A stretch of DNA of 64,000 nt from Streptomyces canus (GTDB lineage Bacteria; Actinomycetota; Actinomycetes; Streptomycetales; Streptomycetaceae). Position 1 is the stretch's first letter. Every line of letters begins with the position of its first letter. The notes beneath the pieces are model-generated. The model was not told where the DNA came from, did not search any database, and saw only the letters and a list, made by a program, of their open reading frames with translations. Shown piece by piece: positions 25,972 through 34,345 of this stretch. The translations under genes and the position numbers were made by a program. The stretch spans positions 184,654 to 248,653 of the forward strand of contig NZ_KQ948670.1 in NCBI RefSeq assembly GCF_001514145.1, given 5' to 3'.

Positions 25972-26592
25972 TCAGCCGACGGGCCACTGGGCCACACGGC
26001 TCCTCGGCGGTTCCGGGTGATCGTGCTGTACCCGGCCGTTGCGGATGGTGCCGCGCCAGGCCCCGCCCTCCTGTCCCAGCCCCTCGATGAACTGCTTGAA
26101 GTGCTGGAGCTCGCGGCGGACCAGCCGGGCGGTCACCTGCGTGATCTTGGAAGAGCCGGTGAGCCGTTTCGCGGCCCCGCGTGGCTCGAGCAGCATCCGG
26201 ACGGTGATGGCCGTGCCGTCCGACTCCGTCGGCCTGAACTCGACCTCGCCCTGATGTGAGGGGCGCTGCTCCAGGCCGCGCCAGGCCAGGTAGGAGTCGG
26301 GGTCCTGCTCCACGATCTCCACCGCGAAACGGCGGCGCAGCGGCCCGTAGCCGATGGTCCAGGCGGTCACGGTGGGCCTGACCTGTTCGACGCCGTGCAC
26401 CACGGGCGAGAACCGGGGGAAGGTCTTGAACTGCGTCCACTGGTTGTACGCCGTCCGCACCGGCACGGCGACCTCGACCGTCTCCTCGACGTGCTGCCTC
26501 CGCAGTGGCCGACGACGGGTGACACCGTCGGTGTCGGGGCGCATGCCCGGCGTGTTCGGGACGGCCTGCCGGGAGTCCTGTTCGCGCGCCAT
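25972..26592 (-). CDS. SRPBCC (polyketide cyclase/dehydrase-like) protein
   Basis: The 206-residue protein starts at ATG 26592 behind GGAGAGG. A Bet-v1-like START fold is shown by VEETVEVAVPVRTAYNQWTQ, FKTFPRFSPVVHGVEQV and YLAWRGLEQRPSHQGEVEF. The N-terminal about 35 residues are basic and low-complexity. It lies 51 bp upstream of the molybdopterin oxidoreductase and may share its transcript. The ligand is unknown. Confidence 0.78.
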   Translation of the reverse strand: MAREQDSRQAVPNTPGMRPDTDGVTRRRPLRRQHVEETVEVAVPVRTAYNQWTQFKTFPRFSPVVHGVEQVRPTVTAWTIGYGPLRRRFAVEIVEQDPDSYLAWRGLEQRPSHQGEVEFRPTESDGTAITVRMLLEPRGAAKRLTGSSKITQVTARLVRRELQHFKQFIEGLGQEGGAWRGTIRNGRVQHDHPEPPRSRVAQWPVG

Positions 26593-26775
26593 TATGGCCT
26601 CTCCTCCGGTGCAGGGATCCGGGCCTCGTGCACCCGCCTCCCTCTCGTGGGTCAGGGCACCTCTCCCGGTTCCCCCAATACGGTTTTCGAGTCGCGCGAA
26701 TGCGCCACCATCCTGCTCGGTCACCGGCTTCGGGGGCCGGGCACCTGGACCGGTTCGTCTCAGGCTGGGACTGGC

Positions 26776-26901
26776 TCACACGGCACAGGGCAGCGAGTCC
26801 GGCACCGTGACCCCTGCCGAGACCACGAGGACACCGGCCGCGAGCAGCACGGCACGCCTCCGGTGGACCGGGACGCGCGCACCGGTTACGCGCCAGTTCA
26901 T
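26776..26901 (-). CDS. Possible 41-residue single-pass membrane peptide
   Basis: An ATG at 26901 opens a frame of basic N-terminus plus one hydrophobic helix (RRRAVLLAAGVLVVSAGVTV). No clear ribosome binding site is visible. It lies 38 bp past the stop of the dehydrogenase-like gene on the same strand. Confidence 0.3.
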   Translation of the reverse strand: MNWRVTGARVPVHRRRAVLLAAGVLVVSAGVTVPDSLPCAV

Positions 26902-26939
26902 CCACGACTCGCCGCGCCGCTGAGCCGCGTGCGGCAGCG

Positions 26940-27893
26940 TCACGGTGGCGGTGCGGCGGCAGGCGTTCGTCCAGCGCAGGGCCGTCTCGACTGGTCCTCC
27001 GGCTGTCCGACGGGTGCGGGTGTGCCGTCGGTCCGGGCCTCCAGGGCGTGCAGCACGGCCACCATGTCCTCGTCGCCGTGGCCCCCTTCGACGGCCTCGC
27101 CGTACAGGGCGTGGCAGGCGTCGAGGAGCGGGGAGGCCAGACCGGCCTTGCGGGCGGCCTCGGCGATCAGACGGTTGTTCTCCAGGACGTTGGTGGCGGC
27201 GGCCTGCACGGTGAAGTCGCGGGCCAGCAACTTGGGCCCCTTCACCCGTGAGACGGCACTTGCCATCGGGCCCGCGTCCAGGACGTCCCGGAGCAGGCGC
27301 TGGTCGAGTCCGTGCCGGTCGGCGAAATGGAACGCCTCGGCCAGCCCCGTGACGAGGGTGATCAGGAACAGGTTCACCGAGAACTTCATCAGCAGCGCGC
27401 CGGGGACCGCGCCGCAGTCGAACGTCGCCCGGCACATCGTGGCCAGCAGAGGGCGTACGGCCGCGACGGCGTCGTCGTCACCCGCCGTCATTCCCACCAG
27501 CTCCCCCTGCTCGGCGGGGATGCGGGAGCCGGAGACGGGAGCCTCGACATACCTTCCGCCCGCGGCCCGGACAACATCCTGCAGACCGCCCGAGTACTCG
27601 GCCGAGGTCGTGCCCATGTGAACGACGGTCCGTCCGGCGACGTGGCCGGCGAAGTCCGGGGTGTCACGCCCCAGCACGGCGTCCACGGCAGCCTCGTCGG
27701 CCAGCATGAGGACCACGGTCCGGGCCCGCTCGAAGACCTCGGCGGGGCTCGCGGCGACCTCGGCTCCGGCGGCGCGCAGGGCCTCGCACCGGCCGGGGGT
27801 GCGGTTCCACACGACGAGAGGCGTCCCGGCCCGGAGGAGGTTGAGGGCCATGGGCTGCCCCATGGTTCCGAGGCCGATGAATCCCACGTACAC
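26940..27893 (-). CDS. 3-hydroxyisobutyrate/6-phosphogluconate dehydrogenase-like NAD(P) enzyme
   Basis: The 317-residue protein starts at GTG 27893. The Rossmann start is VGFIGLGTMGQPMALNLLRA, followed by VWNRTPGR. The substrate-binding signature EAPVSGSRIPAEQGEL and catalytic-lysine region GALLMKFSVNLFL are present, as in beta-hydroxyacid dehydrogenases. It is divergent from a TetR gene with two operators between, so it is very likely the TetR target. Confidence 0.87.
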   Translation of the reverse strand: MYVGFIGLGTMGQPMALNLLRAGTPLVVWNRTPGRCEALRAAGAEVAASPAEVFERARTVVLMLADEAAVDAVLGRDTPDFAGHVAGRTVVHMGTTSAEYSGGLQDVVRAAGGRYVEAPVSGSRIPAEQGELVGMTAGDDDAVAAVRPLLATMCRATFDCGAVPGALLMKFSVNLFLITLVTGLAEAFHFADRHGLDQRLLRDVLDAGPMASAVSRVKGPKLLARDFTVQAAATNVLENNRLIAEAARKAGLASPLLDACHALYGEAVEGGHGDEDMVAVLHALEARTDGTPAPVGQPEDQSRRPCAGRTPAAAPPP

Positions 27894-27942
27894 AAGGCAC
27901 CGCCTTTTCCGACTCACGCCGAAGCCGAGCCGTTGCCGCACG

Positions 27943-27960
27943 CTATGACAGCGGTCATAG
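27943..27960. promoter_or_regulatory. TetR operator 1
   Basis: CTATGAC-AGCG-GTCATAG is an 18-bp palindrome with 7-bp perfect arms, 50 bp upstream of the dehydrogenase start. Confidence 0.8.
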
Positions 27961-27969
27961 TAAGTGCTC

Positions 27970-27987
27970 CTATGACGGCGGTCATAG
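27970..27987. promoter_or_regulatory. TetR operator 2
   Basis: CTATGAC-GGCG-GTCATAG has the same arms as operator 1, 27 bp centre to centre and 35 bp before the tetR start. It should allow autoregulation. Confidence 0.82.
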
Positions 27988-28022
27988 AGTGGACGCGCAC
28001 GCACCACACAGGGAGGTCGGCG

Positions 28023-28619
28023 ATGGCGGTGCCCGAGAGGGGCGCACGGGAGCGGATGGTCTTCAGCGCTGCTCAGCTCATCCGGCGCGACGGGGTCGCC
28101 GCCACCGGCATGCGCGAGGTCGCCGCCCACGCCGGCGCACCGCGCGGTTCGCTCCAGCACTACTTCCCCGGCGGCAAGGAGCAACTGGTCAACGAGGCGG
28201 TGGAGTGGGCAGGCCGATACGCCGCCGACCGAGTCGCCCGTTTCCTTGCCGCCCTGCCCGAACCGACACCGAGCGGACTGTTCGCGGAAATGGTGCGCCA
28301 GTGGACCGACGAGTACGAGAGCGTCGGCTTCGCGGGTGGCTGTCCCGTCGCCGCCGCCACGGTGGACTGTGCGGAGTCGACCGCGTCGACGCGGGCGGCC
28401 GTGGCGGAGGCGTTCGCCACCTGGACCGCTCCGGTGGCGCGGGCGCTGACCGACATGCGCGTGCCCGAGGAGCGAGCGGCCGCGCTGGCCACCCTCATGG
28501 TCAGCGCCCTGGAAGGAGCGATCGTCATGGCCCGGGCGGAGCGGGACATACGTCCACTGACGACCGTGGCCCGCGAGCTCGGCCCCCTCCTCGACGCGGC
28601 GATGATCCAGGACGGCTGA
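28023..28619 (+). CDS. TetR-family regulator
   Basis: The 198-residue protein starts at ATG 28023. The helix-turn-helix reads ERMVFSAAQLIRRDGVAATG, then MREVAAHAGAPRGSLQHYFP. The C-terminal region contains GFAGGCPVAAATVD, typical of the LmrA/YxaF-like subgroup. It diverges from the dehydrogenase gene and two identical-arm operators fill the space between. The inducer is unknown. Confidence 0.88.
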   Translation: MAVPERGARERMVFSAAQLIRRDGVAATGMREVAAHAGAPRGSLQHYFPGGKEQLVNEAVEWAGRYAADRVARFLAALPEPTPSGLFAEMVRQWTDEYESVGFAGGCPVAAATVDCAESTASTRAAVAEAFATWTAPVARALTDMRVPEERAAALATLMVSALEGAIVMARAERDIRPLTTVARELGPLLDAAMIQDG

Positions 28620-28750
28620 CAACGGGTCACAGGGTTCGCCGTGAGGTCGTGATCAGGGCGCCGGTGACGGCTCGGCCGGTCCTGCCCGCTGGAGGCACCC
28701 GCGCACCAGCCCGGCAACGGCGGTCGATGCGAGCCATGGGGTGGTTGCCC

Positions 28751-29299
28751 TCAAGCGGGCGGTGTGACCGGGGACCACTCGCCCATCCACTGTTCGGCGT
28801 CCCACTTCTCGAACCGTTGCACCTCGGTGAACCCCAGCTTGGCCGCGAGGCGCATCGAGCGGGCATTGGCGGTCTGGGTATAGAGCACCACCGGCACATC
28901 GGGAAGCGCATCGGCGAACCAGTCGAGTGCCGCCGCGCACGCCTCGGCGGCGTACCCGCGCCCCCACGCCTCCGGCAGGAACAGGTAGCTGAGCTCGGCC
29001 TCCCCGGCGTCCGGACGGACGTTGCCGCGACGCTCCGCCTCGCGCCGGCTGACCTCGACGGTGCCGATCATCGCCCCGTCGAGTTCGATCACGAAATGGC
29101 CAGGGCGCCGGCCGGGCGTCTCAGGCACCGAGCGCTCGAGCTCATCACGCGCTTGAGGACCACCGAGGTAGGTATGCACATCCGGCGAGGCGAGCAGCTC
29201 GATGAACGCCGCACGGTCCCGGGCCTCGGACTCGCGGAGCACGAGCCGCTCGGTTGTGATCGGGGCAACTGGCCAGGCGACGACAGCGAGTTCAGTCAT
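28751..29299 (-). CDS. GNAT N-acetyltransferase (RimJ/RimL-like)
   Basis: The 182-residue protein starts at ATG 29299. It has ITTERLVLRESEARDRAAFI, GTVEVSRREAERRGN, ELSYLFLPEAWGRGYAAEA (acetyl-CoA loop) and NARSMRLAAKLGFTEVQRFE. The substrate could be a protein N-terminus or a small amine. Confidence 0.85.
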   Translation of the reverse strand: MTELAVVAWPVAPITTERLVLRESEARDRAAFIELLASPDVHTYLGGPQARDELERSVPETPGRRPGHFVIELDGAMIGTVEVSRREAERRGNVRPDAGEAELSYLFLPEAWGRGYAAEACAAALDWFADALPDVPVVLYTQTANARSMRLAAKLGFTEVQRFEKWDAEQWMGEWSPVTPPA

Positions 29300-29589
29300 G
29301 GCGGGCAACCTATCGCACGCCCGGGAGGGTGATCCGAAAGAGATGGCCTGGCCGGACCGATGCGCTTCGGGGGCGTGGAGGAGGCGGTGGCCGTACGTTC
29401 GTCTCATGGGCTACAGGTCCAGTCCGTCGGGGTTCCACCGGAGAAGGCGTCGCCGTCACAGCTCTGCCTCCCCGGAGCCTCGCGACCGGTCATGACCGCC
29501 CCCGTACGCCTGAGAAGGGACACTGGCGCCCCGTACCGCGCCCGGCATGACAAGCTGTGATTCCCACTGCCCGAACCCAGGAGGTCACG

Positions 29590-29832
29590 ATGACCGCAGA
29601 AGCTGCATCCCCAGAAGGTTCGGAGCCGGCCGAGCCCGAGACGTCCGCACTCGCGCCCGACAGCGACGGCAACTACGACCTCAAGCGCAAGTTCCGCGAG
29701 GCCCTGGCACGCAAGCGTGGTGCCCAGGCCGACGCCGCCGACCTTGCTGCCAATCCCCAGGCCTCGAAGATCCGTGGGGCGCACGGCCCGGCTGCGAGCC
29801 AGCGGTCGTTCCGGCGAAAGAGCGGAGGCTGA
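29590..29832 (+). CDS. DUF5302-like small acidic protein
   Basis: The 80-residue protein starts at ATG 29590 behind AGGAGG. An acidic, Glu/Pro-rich first third is followed by GNYDLKRKFREALARKRGAQ and the basic end SQRSFRRKSGG. This resembles the small actinobacterial DUF5302 proteins of unknown function. The whole chain looks disordered to helical. Confidence 0.75.
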   Translation: MTAEAASPEGSEPAEPETSALAPDSDGNYDLKRKFREALARKRGAQADAADLAANPQASKIRGAHGPAASQRSFRRKSGG

Positions 29833-30145
29833 GCCGGAGCGGTTCCGAAAGCTCCTGGGCGTCGTCGTGGCCGCACTGCCGTGACGGCTATGACCAGAAC
29901 CCGATCCACCATGCCGACGGGCTGGCAGCAGCCGGCCGTTCGGGATGGCTGATGGTGAAACGACAGCCCGTGGGGGAGTTCATGAATTCCCCCACGGTGA
30001 TCTGTGCTCCGGTCTCCGGTAGCCGATGGTGCAGCGGGTGGGGCTCACGTAGGTCCACCGCCGGTTCGAGGTCCGCAGAACGATCAGGGCCTTGGTGCCG
30101 GGACACCCCGTTGAACGAGCTGCCACCGCCACATAGGTTCCGCGT
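29833..30145. other. Intergenic stretch with a hairpin
   Basis: No gene is recognised in these 313 bp. They hold the hairpin at 29968-29997 and the promoter region of the flavin oxidoreductase. Confidence 0.4.
29968..29997. terminator. Hairpin, probable terminator
   Basis: Arms CCGTGGGGGA and TCCCCCACGG pair perfectly over 10 bp around the 10-nt spacer GTTCATGAAT, which can itself pair further. It lies 135 bp after the DUF5302 stop. Confidence 0.5.
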
Positions 30146-31024
30146 ATGACGAACGTACGGATCGGCGTGATGTACGACCGAGACTGGGCCCCGGAAGGGC
30201 TTCCCGACTTCGCGCGGCGGGCAGAGGCGCTCGGCGTGGACGACGTGTGGGTGGTGGAGGACCTCGGGTGGAACGGCGGGGTGTCGGCGGCGGCCGTGGC
30301 CCTGGGAGCCACGGAACGCATCAAGGTGGGTATCGGCATCGCCCCCGCCCCGTTGCGCAGCCCGGCGCTTCTGGCGATGGAACTGGCCACGCTGGCACGG
30401 GTGTTCCCCGGACGACTGGTGGCCGGGATCGGGCACGGGGTGCAGGAGTGGATGGCCCAGGTGGGCGCCGCGGCCCGTTCCCCGCTGGCCTTGCTCGAGG
30501 AGACGATCACCTCGGTACGCGCGCTGCTGCGTGGGGAGCGCGTGGAACTGACGGGCCGTGAAGTGCGCCTGGACGGAGTCCAGTTGACACATCCGCCGAC
30601 TGAGGTGCCGCCGATTGTCGCGGGCGTTGTGCGCTCTCGCTCCCTGGAACTGTCCGGCCGGGTCGCGGACGGCACCGTGATCACTGAGGGCCACGGCCCG
30701 CGCGACCTGGAGAACGCCCGCGCGCTGACCGCCAAGGGCGGCGCCGCGTCCGACCATGCCCTGACGGTCTTCGCCTTCGCCTGCGTCGGTGACGACGCCG
30801 ACGAGGTGGCGGGGGTCCTGCACCCGCACATCGAGGGCCACGGCGCCTGGCTCGGCCGCCCACCGCACGAGGTCTTCACCGTCTCGGGCCCCGCCTCACA
30901 GGCCGCCGAGCGTCTCCGCTCTCTGGCCACGGCCGGCGCGGACACGGTCGTCCTGCGGATCGCCGGCCCGGATCCGCTACGGCAACTGGAGGCCGTACTC
31001 GATGCGGTGGGGCCGCGCAACTGA
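30146..31024 (+). CDS. LLM-class (luciferase-like) flavin-dependent oxidoreductase
   Basis: The 292-residue TIM-barrel protein has DFARRAEALGVDDVWVVEDL, RIKVGIGIAPAPLRSPALLA, RLVAGIGHGVQEWMAQVGA and PPIVAGVVRSRSLELSGRVA. These fit the F420- or FMN-using luciferase-like family common in actinomycetes. The start is ATG 30146. The substrate is unknown. Confidence 0.85.
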   Translation: MTNVRIGVMYDRDWAPEGLPDFARRAEALGVDDVWVVEDLGWNGGVSAAAVALGATERIKVGIGIAPAPLRSPALLAMELATLARVFPGRLVAGIGHGVQEWMAQVGAAARSPLALLEETITSVRALLRGERVELTGREVRLDGVQLTHPPTEVPPIVAGVVRSRSLELSGRVADGTVITEGHGPRDLENARALTAKGGAASDHALTVFAFACVGDDADEVAGVLHPHIEGHGAWLGRPPHEVFTVSGPASQAAERLRSLATAGADTVVLRIAGPDPLRQLEAVLDAVGPRN

Positions 31025-31201
31025 AGTCCGGGAGCCGGCCAGTGACCGTCTGATCGGCGTCTGGCGCGGCCGCCGCGGCCAGGGGGAGTGGTCCGGTGCG
31101 GTGGTAGGAGGACGCGCTCCCGCCAGGACTGCGAACCCACCGCACCCCAAGGCCGCGCCGACGTGCCACTGGTCCGCTCGCCGCGGCGGCGGCCGGGGCC
31201 T

Positions 31202-31456
31202 CTACTTGGGCGGCGGGCTCGCCGCGAAAACGCGTCCCTCGTCGATCCACGCTCCCAGGGCCTCGTCCTCCGTCACGGCGGACCCGGCGACCACGATCCA
31301 GCCACGCATGGGGCGGCCGGTCATGTCGAAGACCCTCGCCCCGGGGCGGGCGAGGGCCGCGTCGGCGGTGTCGGGACCGACGCGGACCATGAGCTCGTCG
31401 CCGGTCACGCCGACGGCCATGTTGCCCTGGTACAGGAAGGCGAGGCCGCCGAACAT
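31202..31456 (-). CDS. TfoX N-terminal-domain protein lacking its usual N-terminus
   Basis: MFGGLAFLYQGNMAVGVTGD and RPMRGWIVVAG are conserved TfoX/Sxy N-domain motifs. Members normally have about 20 more residues before MFGG. Here the open frame runs upstream (GVTEKSMFGG) to a stop near 31540 without a usable start. The usual helix is replaced by TLFAHPRTPRRRP. The gene may be truncated at its 5' end. A start at ATG 31456 gives 84 residues. Confidence 0.65.
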   Translation of the reverse strand: MFGGLAFLYQGNMAVGVTGDELMVRVGPDTADAALARPGARVFDMTGRPMRGWIVVAGSAVTEDEALGAWIDEGRVFAASPPPK

Positions 31457-31560
31457 GCTCTTCTCGGTGACGCCGGGACGGCGCCGAGGGGTGCGGGGGT
31501 GGGCGAAAAGGGTTTCCGAAGTCAGCGTGTGCGTGTGTCTTCACTACGGATACTGGGCGC

Positions 31561-31881
31561 ATGGGATTCGCCGTCTTCATGACCCTGCCCGGACTGGTCA
31601 TCGTGCTGACCGCCGTGGCCTTCGCTGATCAGCTGCTTCTGCGCGCAGGTCGAGCTGGGCTGCTGCCCTGGCGGAACAACGCCAGACAGGGACAGATCTC
31701 TGCAACCGGCTTCGAGCAGCTTCATGCGAGCTTCTCGCCGGGCAAGCAGAGCGAACTGAAGGAGCGCCAGTCGGCGCTCATACTCAGGGACGACGAGGAG
31801 GACGGGGCACCACCGAACCGCACCATGGTGGATCTGGAGGGCGGAACAGCGGTCGTCCGTATGCCTCCGGCCGGTCGGTAG
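31561..31881 (+). CDS. DUF6191-like small membrane protein
   Basis: The 106-residue protein has one N-terminal helix (FAVFMTLPGLVIVLTAVAFA), then GFEQLHASFSPGKQSELKER and MVDLEGGTAVVRMP. This matches small Streptomyces membrane proteins of unknown function. The start is ATG 31561. It diverges from the TfoX-like gene. Confidence 0.72.
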   Translation: MGFAVFMTLPGLVIVLTAVAFADQLLLRAGRAGLLPWRNNARQGQISATGFEQLHASFSPGKQSELKERQSALILRDDEEDGAPPNRTMVDLEGGTAVVRMPPAGR

Positions 31882-31987
31882 GGCAAGTGCTGCTCTCTGC
31901 CGACGCGTTCAGCCTGCTGTGGCGGTGCCGAACGTTCCCGGGGAGGTCTTGTGGCGCACCCGCCCGGGCGGCGGGGGCAGAGGTCTA

Positions 31988-32500
31988 ATGGCAATCATGA
32001 TGCGTAGAGGAATGTCGTCCACCGCCGTCGTTGCCGTTGTCGTCGCTTCCGTGTTCGCCGTTCTTACATCGTGTTCCTCGGACTCTTCGGACGGGTCCTC
32101 CGCGGACGGCCGGCCAAGCAGCTCCGGATCCGGGTCGGCATCCGATCACCCACGGACGGCCACGCCGTCGCCCTCCCCAACGGGACCGTGTGCTGACGGG
32201 ACGTGTGAGCTCAAGGTCGCAGTGGGAGACGCCGTTACGGTTCCGGAAGCATACGGCCTCGGGCCGATCAAGGTGACCGCGATCGCCGGCGGAAAGGTGG
32301 ACATGGTCGCCCAGCTGGCAGGTTCGGGTTACAGCATCTCGGGTTGTTCCGGTGGCGGCAGCGTGTCGTCGGACGGCGGAGGCGGTGTCGGTTTCAGCTG
32401 CGGCGAGGGCCCCGCTGCGACCATCAACGACGCCATGAGCCTGAAGGTCGTCAGCATCATGGATGCGGCCGCCGTCCTCCGCATCAAGCCCGCCGGGTGA
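31988..32500 (+). CDS. Putative secreted lipoprotein
   Basis: The 170-residue protein has a signal sequence ending VFAVLTSCSS, whose LTSC is a lipobox. A Ser/Pro-rich linker of about 40 residues follows, then a compact domain with four cysteines (GPCADGTCELKVAVGD; ISGCSGGGS; GFSCGEG). ATG 31988 or 31997 can start it. The function is unknown. Confidence 0.72.
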   Translation: MAIMMRRGMSSTAVVAVVVASVFAVLTSCSSDSSDGSSADGRPSSSGSGSASDHPRTATPSPSPTGPCADGTCELKVAVGDAVTVPEAYGLGPIKVTAIAGGKVDMVAQLAGSGYSISGCSGGGSVSSDGGGGVGFSCGEGPAATINDAMSLKVVSIMDAAAVLRIKPAG

Positions 32501-32639
32501 CTCGTCGGCCGGCTACGGCGCCGTCGTCCAACTGTCAGCGTCCTCGCGGCGGTGTCGATGGTGGCCGACGTGTCGAGCGGGATGGTCGTAGGGTGCAGGC
32601 CGTGTCCGGCAGGGAGTCCGCCGAGGAAAGGTACGCCCA

Positions 32640-32844
32640 GACGAGTCAGCCGGTCGCGCAGGCCGTCTGCGATGCCCCAGCCCGGCCACGACCATGGGAA
32701 CGGCAACGAGGCAGACATACCGAAGGGGAGCAGGCAGGGTGGCCCATGCCCAGAGTCGAAGTGGGCCAGAGCCACCAGTTCCCACACGAATCTCATACCG
32801 ACGTTGATCACCTTGGTGGGTCGCTCGGACACCGGCTGTGACAT
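32640..32844 (-). pseudogene. Decayed YrdB/DUF2568-like membrane protein
   Basis: From ATG 32844 the frame reads TKVINVGMRFVWELVALAHF, close to the first helix of YrdB-type proteins. Near 32757 the membrane-like sequence continues in another frame: LWAWATLPAPLRYVCLVAVP, then MVVAGLG. The rest is unrecognisable. This is a one-base frameshift plus 3' decay. Confidence 0.42.
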
Positions 32845-33021
32845 GAGAAGCCGCTGTCCGCTCACGCCGACTTCCCCATCAGGTAACCCTGTTCGCCCTT
32901 CCGTCACGCTCCGGCGATCACGAACTCCACCACTCACACCCGTTGCGTCCGCGAAGCCGCTGTGGCGGTCAGGCTCAAGTCGCCCGGGAGAGTCCCAAGC
33001 CGCCATCGGACCCGAGGCGGC

Positions 33022-33444
33022 TCAGGGACCGTCTGGTGCCGCGGCGAGGCGCTGAAGCAGATAGAGGAGGGTCGCGCGGTCCGCGTTCGGCAGGGCGGAG
33101 AAGCAGTCGGCGAGCACTTCGTCGGCGATCTTGTGTCCGGCTGTCAGGGTTTTTCGGCCGGTGGGTGTGAGGTGGTGTTCGATGCGTCGGCCGTGTCCTG
33201 GGCGGCGTTCTACGAGGTCCTGGGCGGTGAGGCGGCCGGCGAGTGTTCCGAAGGCTTGTTCGGTCTGGAAGGTGGCCGCGGCCAGTTCGCGGGCGGACGC
33301 TCCGGGGGAGCGGCTGATCGCGCGCAAGGCGTCCCACTGGGCCAGTGTCGTGCCGATGGTCTGGAGGGCGCTGTCCAGGGCCCGATGCTGTCGGTACTGA
33401 GCCTGTTTGACCGCTCTGCCTAGTTCTTGCAGCTCAACGTCCAT
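33022..33444 (-). CDS. MarR-family regulator
   Basis: The 140-residue protein contains AQWDALRAISRSPGASAREL, then FQTEQAFGTLAGRLTAQDLV and wing RPGHGRRIEHHLTPTG. It is divergent from the alpha/beta hydrolase gene. The 53-bp AT-rich space between them holds two short palindromes, so it probably represses both genes. Confidence 0.87.
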   Translation of the reverse strand: MDVELQELGRAVKQAQYRQHRALDSALQTIGTTLAQWDALRAISRSPGASARELAAATFQTEQAFGTLAGRLTAQDLVERRPGHGRRIEHHLTPTGRKTLTAGHKIADEVLADCFSALPNADRATLLYLLQRLAAAPDGP

Positions 33445-33466
33445 GCATCGAGTCTACGTCATGACC

Positions 33467-33498
33467 AAGCTAGCTTATATAAAGATGTTTAGTTACTA
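33467..33498. promoter_or_regulatory. AT-rich divergent promoter with two palindromes
   Basis: AAGCTAGCTT (33467-33476) and TAGT-T-ACTA (33490-33498) flank TATATAAAGATG in an otherwise GC-rich region. The second palindrome touches the hydrolase start codon. It is a plausible MarR operator pair overlapping the promoter. Confidence 0.55.
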
Positions 33499-34301
33499 TG
33501 GTCGGCATGTCCACCAACGCATCAGCCATGTACGCCGATCTGTCCCTGACTCTGTCCGAGGCCGGAGCAGGAAGGCCGGTCCTCGTCCTGCACGGCGGCG
33601 GAGGCCCCGCCACCGTCGCCGGCCTCGCCCAGCACCTCTCCCGCACCGCCCACACGATCACACCCGTGCACCCCGGCTGGGACGGCACCCGGCGCCCCGC
33701 CTGGCTCACCGGCATCGACGACCTTGCCCTCGCCTATCTGCACATGCTGCGCGACCGCCGGCTGCGCGATGTTCTCGTCGTCGGCTCCTCCCTCGGAGGC
33801 TGGACAGCCGCCGAGATGGCCGCACGTGACAGCGAGGGCAGCATCACCGGCCTCGTCCTGATCGACGCGGTAGGCGTGCAGGTCGAGTCGGAACACATCA
33901 CCGACTTCTTCGCCCTCGACGCCCGCGGCGTCGCGGAGCACTCCTGGCACGACCCGGACCGCTACTACCTCGACCCGGCCGGCCTCCCGGCCGAAGAACT
34001 CGCACGCAGACAAGCCAACATGGCTACCATGCGCATCCTCGCCGGCGATCCCTACATGCACGACCCCACGCTGCTGCGCCGGCTCGGACAGGTCCAGGTG
34101 CCTTCCCTTCTGCTCTGGGGTGAGAGCGACCGCATCGTCACCCCCGCCTACGGCGCCGCGTACGCCGACGCATTCGGCGACGGCCGACTCGAAGTCGTCC
34201 CCAAGGCCGGCCATCTTCCGCAGATCGAACAGCCGGAAGCCACCTTCGCCCTGATCGACGGGCACCTGCGCCAGTCGGGCAACCCGTCGGATCAGCAGTG
34301 A
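33498..34301 (+). CDS. Alpha/beta hydrolase
   Basis: The 267-residue protein has the oxyanion region VLVLHGGGGP, nucleophile elbow VVGSSLGGW, acid LLWGESDRIV and catalytic histidine AGHLPQIEQP. This is a complete Ser-Asp-His triad. ATG 33498 or 33507 may start it; neither has a clear ribosome binding site. It pairs with the divergent MarR gene. Confidence 0.88.
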   Translation: MVGMSTNASAMYADLSLTLSEAGAGRPVLVLHGGGGPATVAGLAQHLSRTAHTITPVHPGWDGTRRPAWLTGIDDLALAYLHMLRDRRLRDVLVVGSSLGGWTAAEMAARDSEGSITGLVLIDAVGVQVESEHITDFFALDARGVAEHSWHDPDRYYLDPAGLPAEELARRQANMATMRILAGDPYMHDPTLLRRLGQVQVPSLLLWGESDRIVTPAYGAAYADAFGDGRLEVVPKAGHLPQIEQPEATFALIDGHLRQSGNPSDQQ

Positions 34302-34345
34302 GCAAAAGCGTCCGCGTGTGGCCGTCCGGATGATGGGGTGGCGAG

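Noticed and set aside
23353..26259. 968-codon open frame on the plus strand
   Set aside because: It is antisense to the molybdopterin oxidoreductase gene, has no domain, and reflects GC-driven absence of stops.
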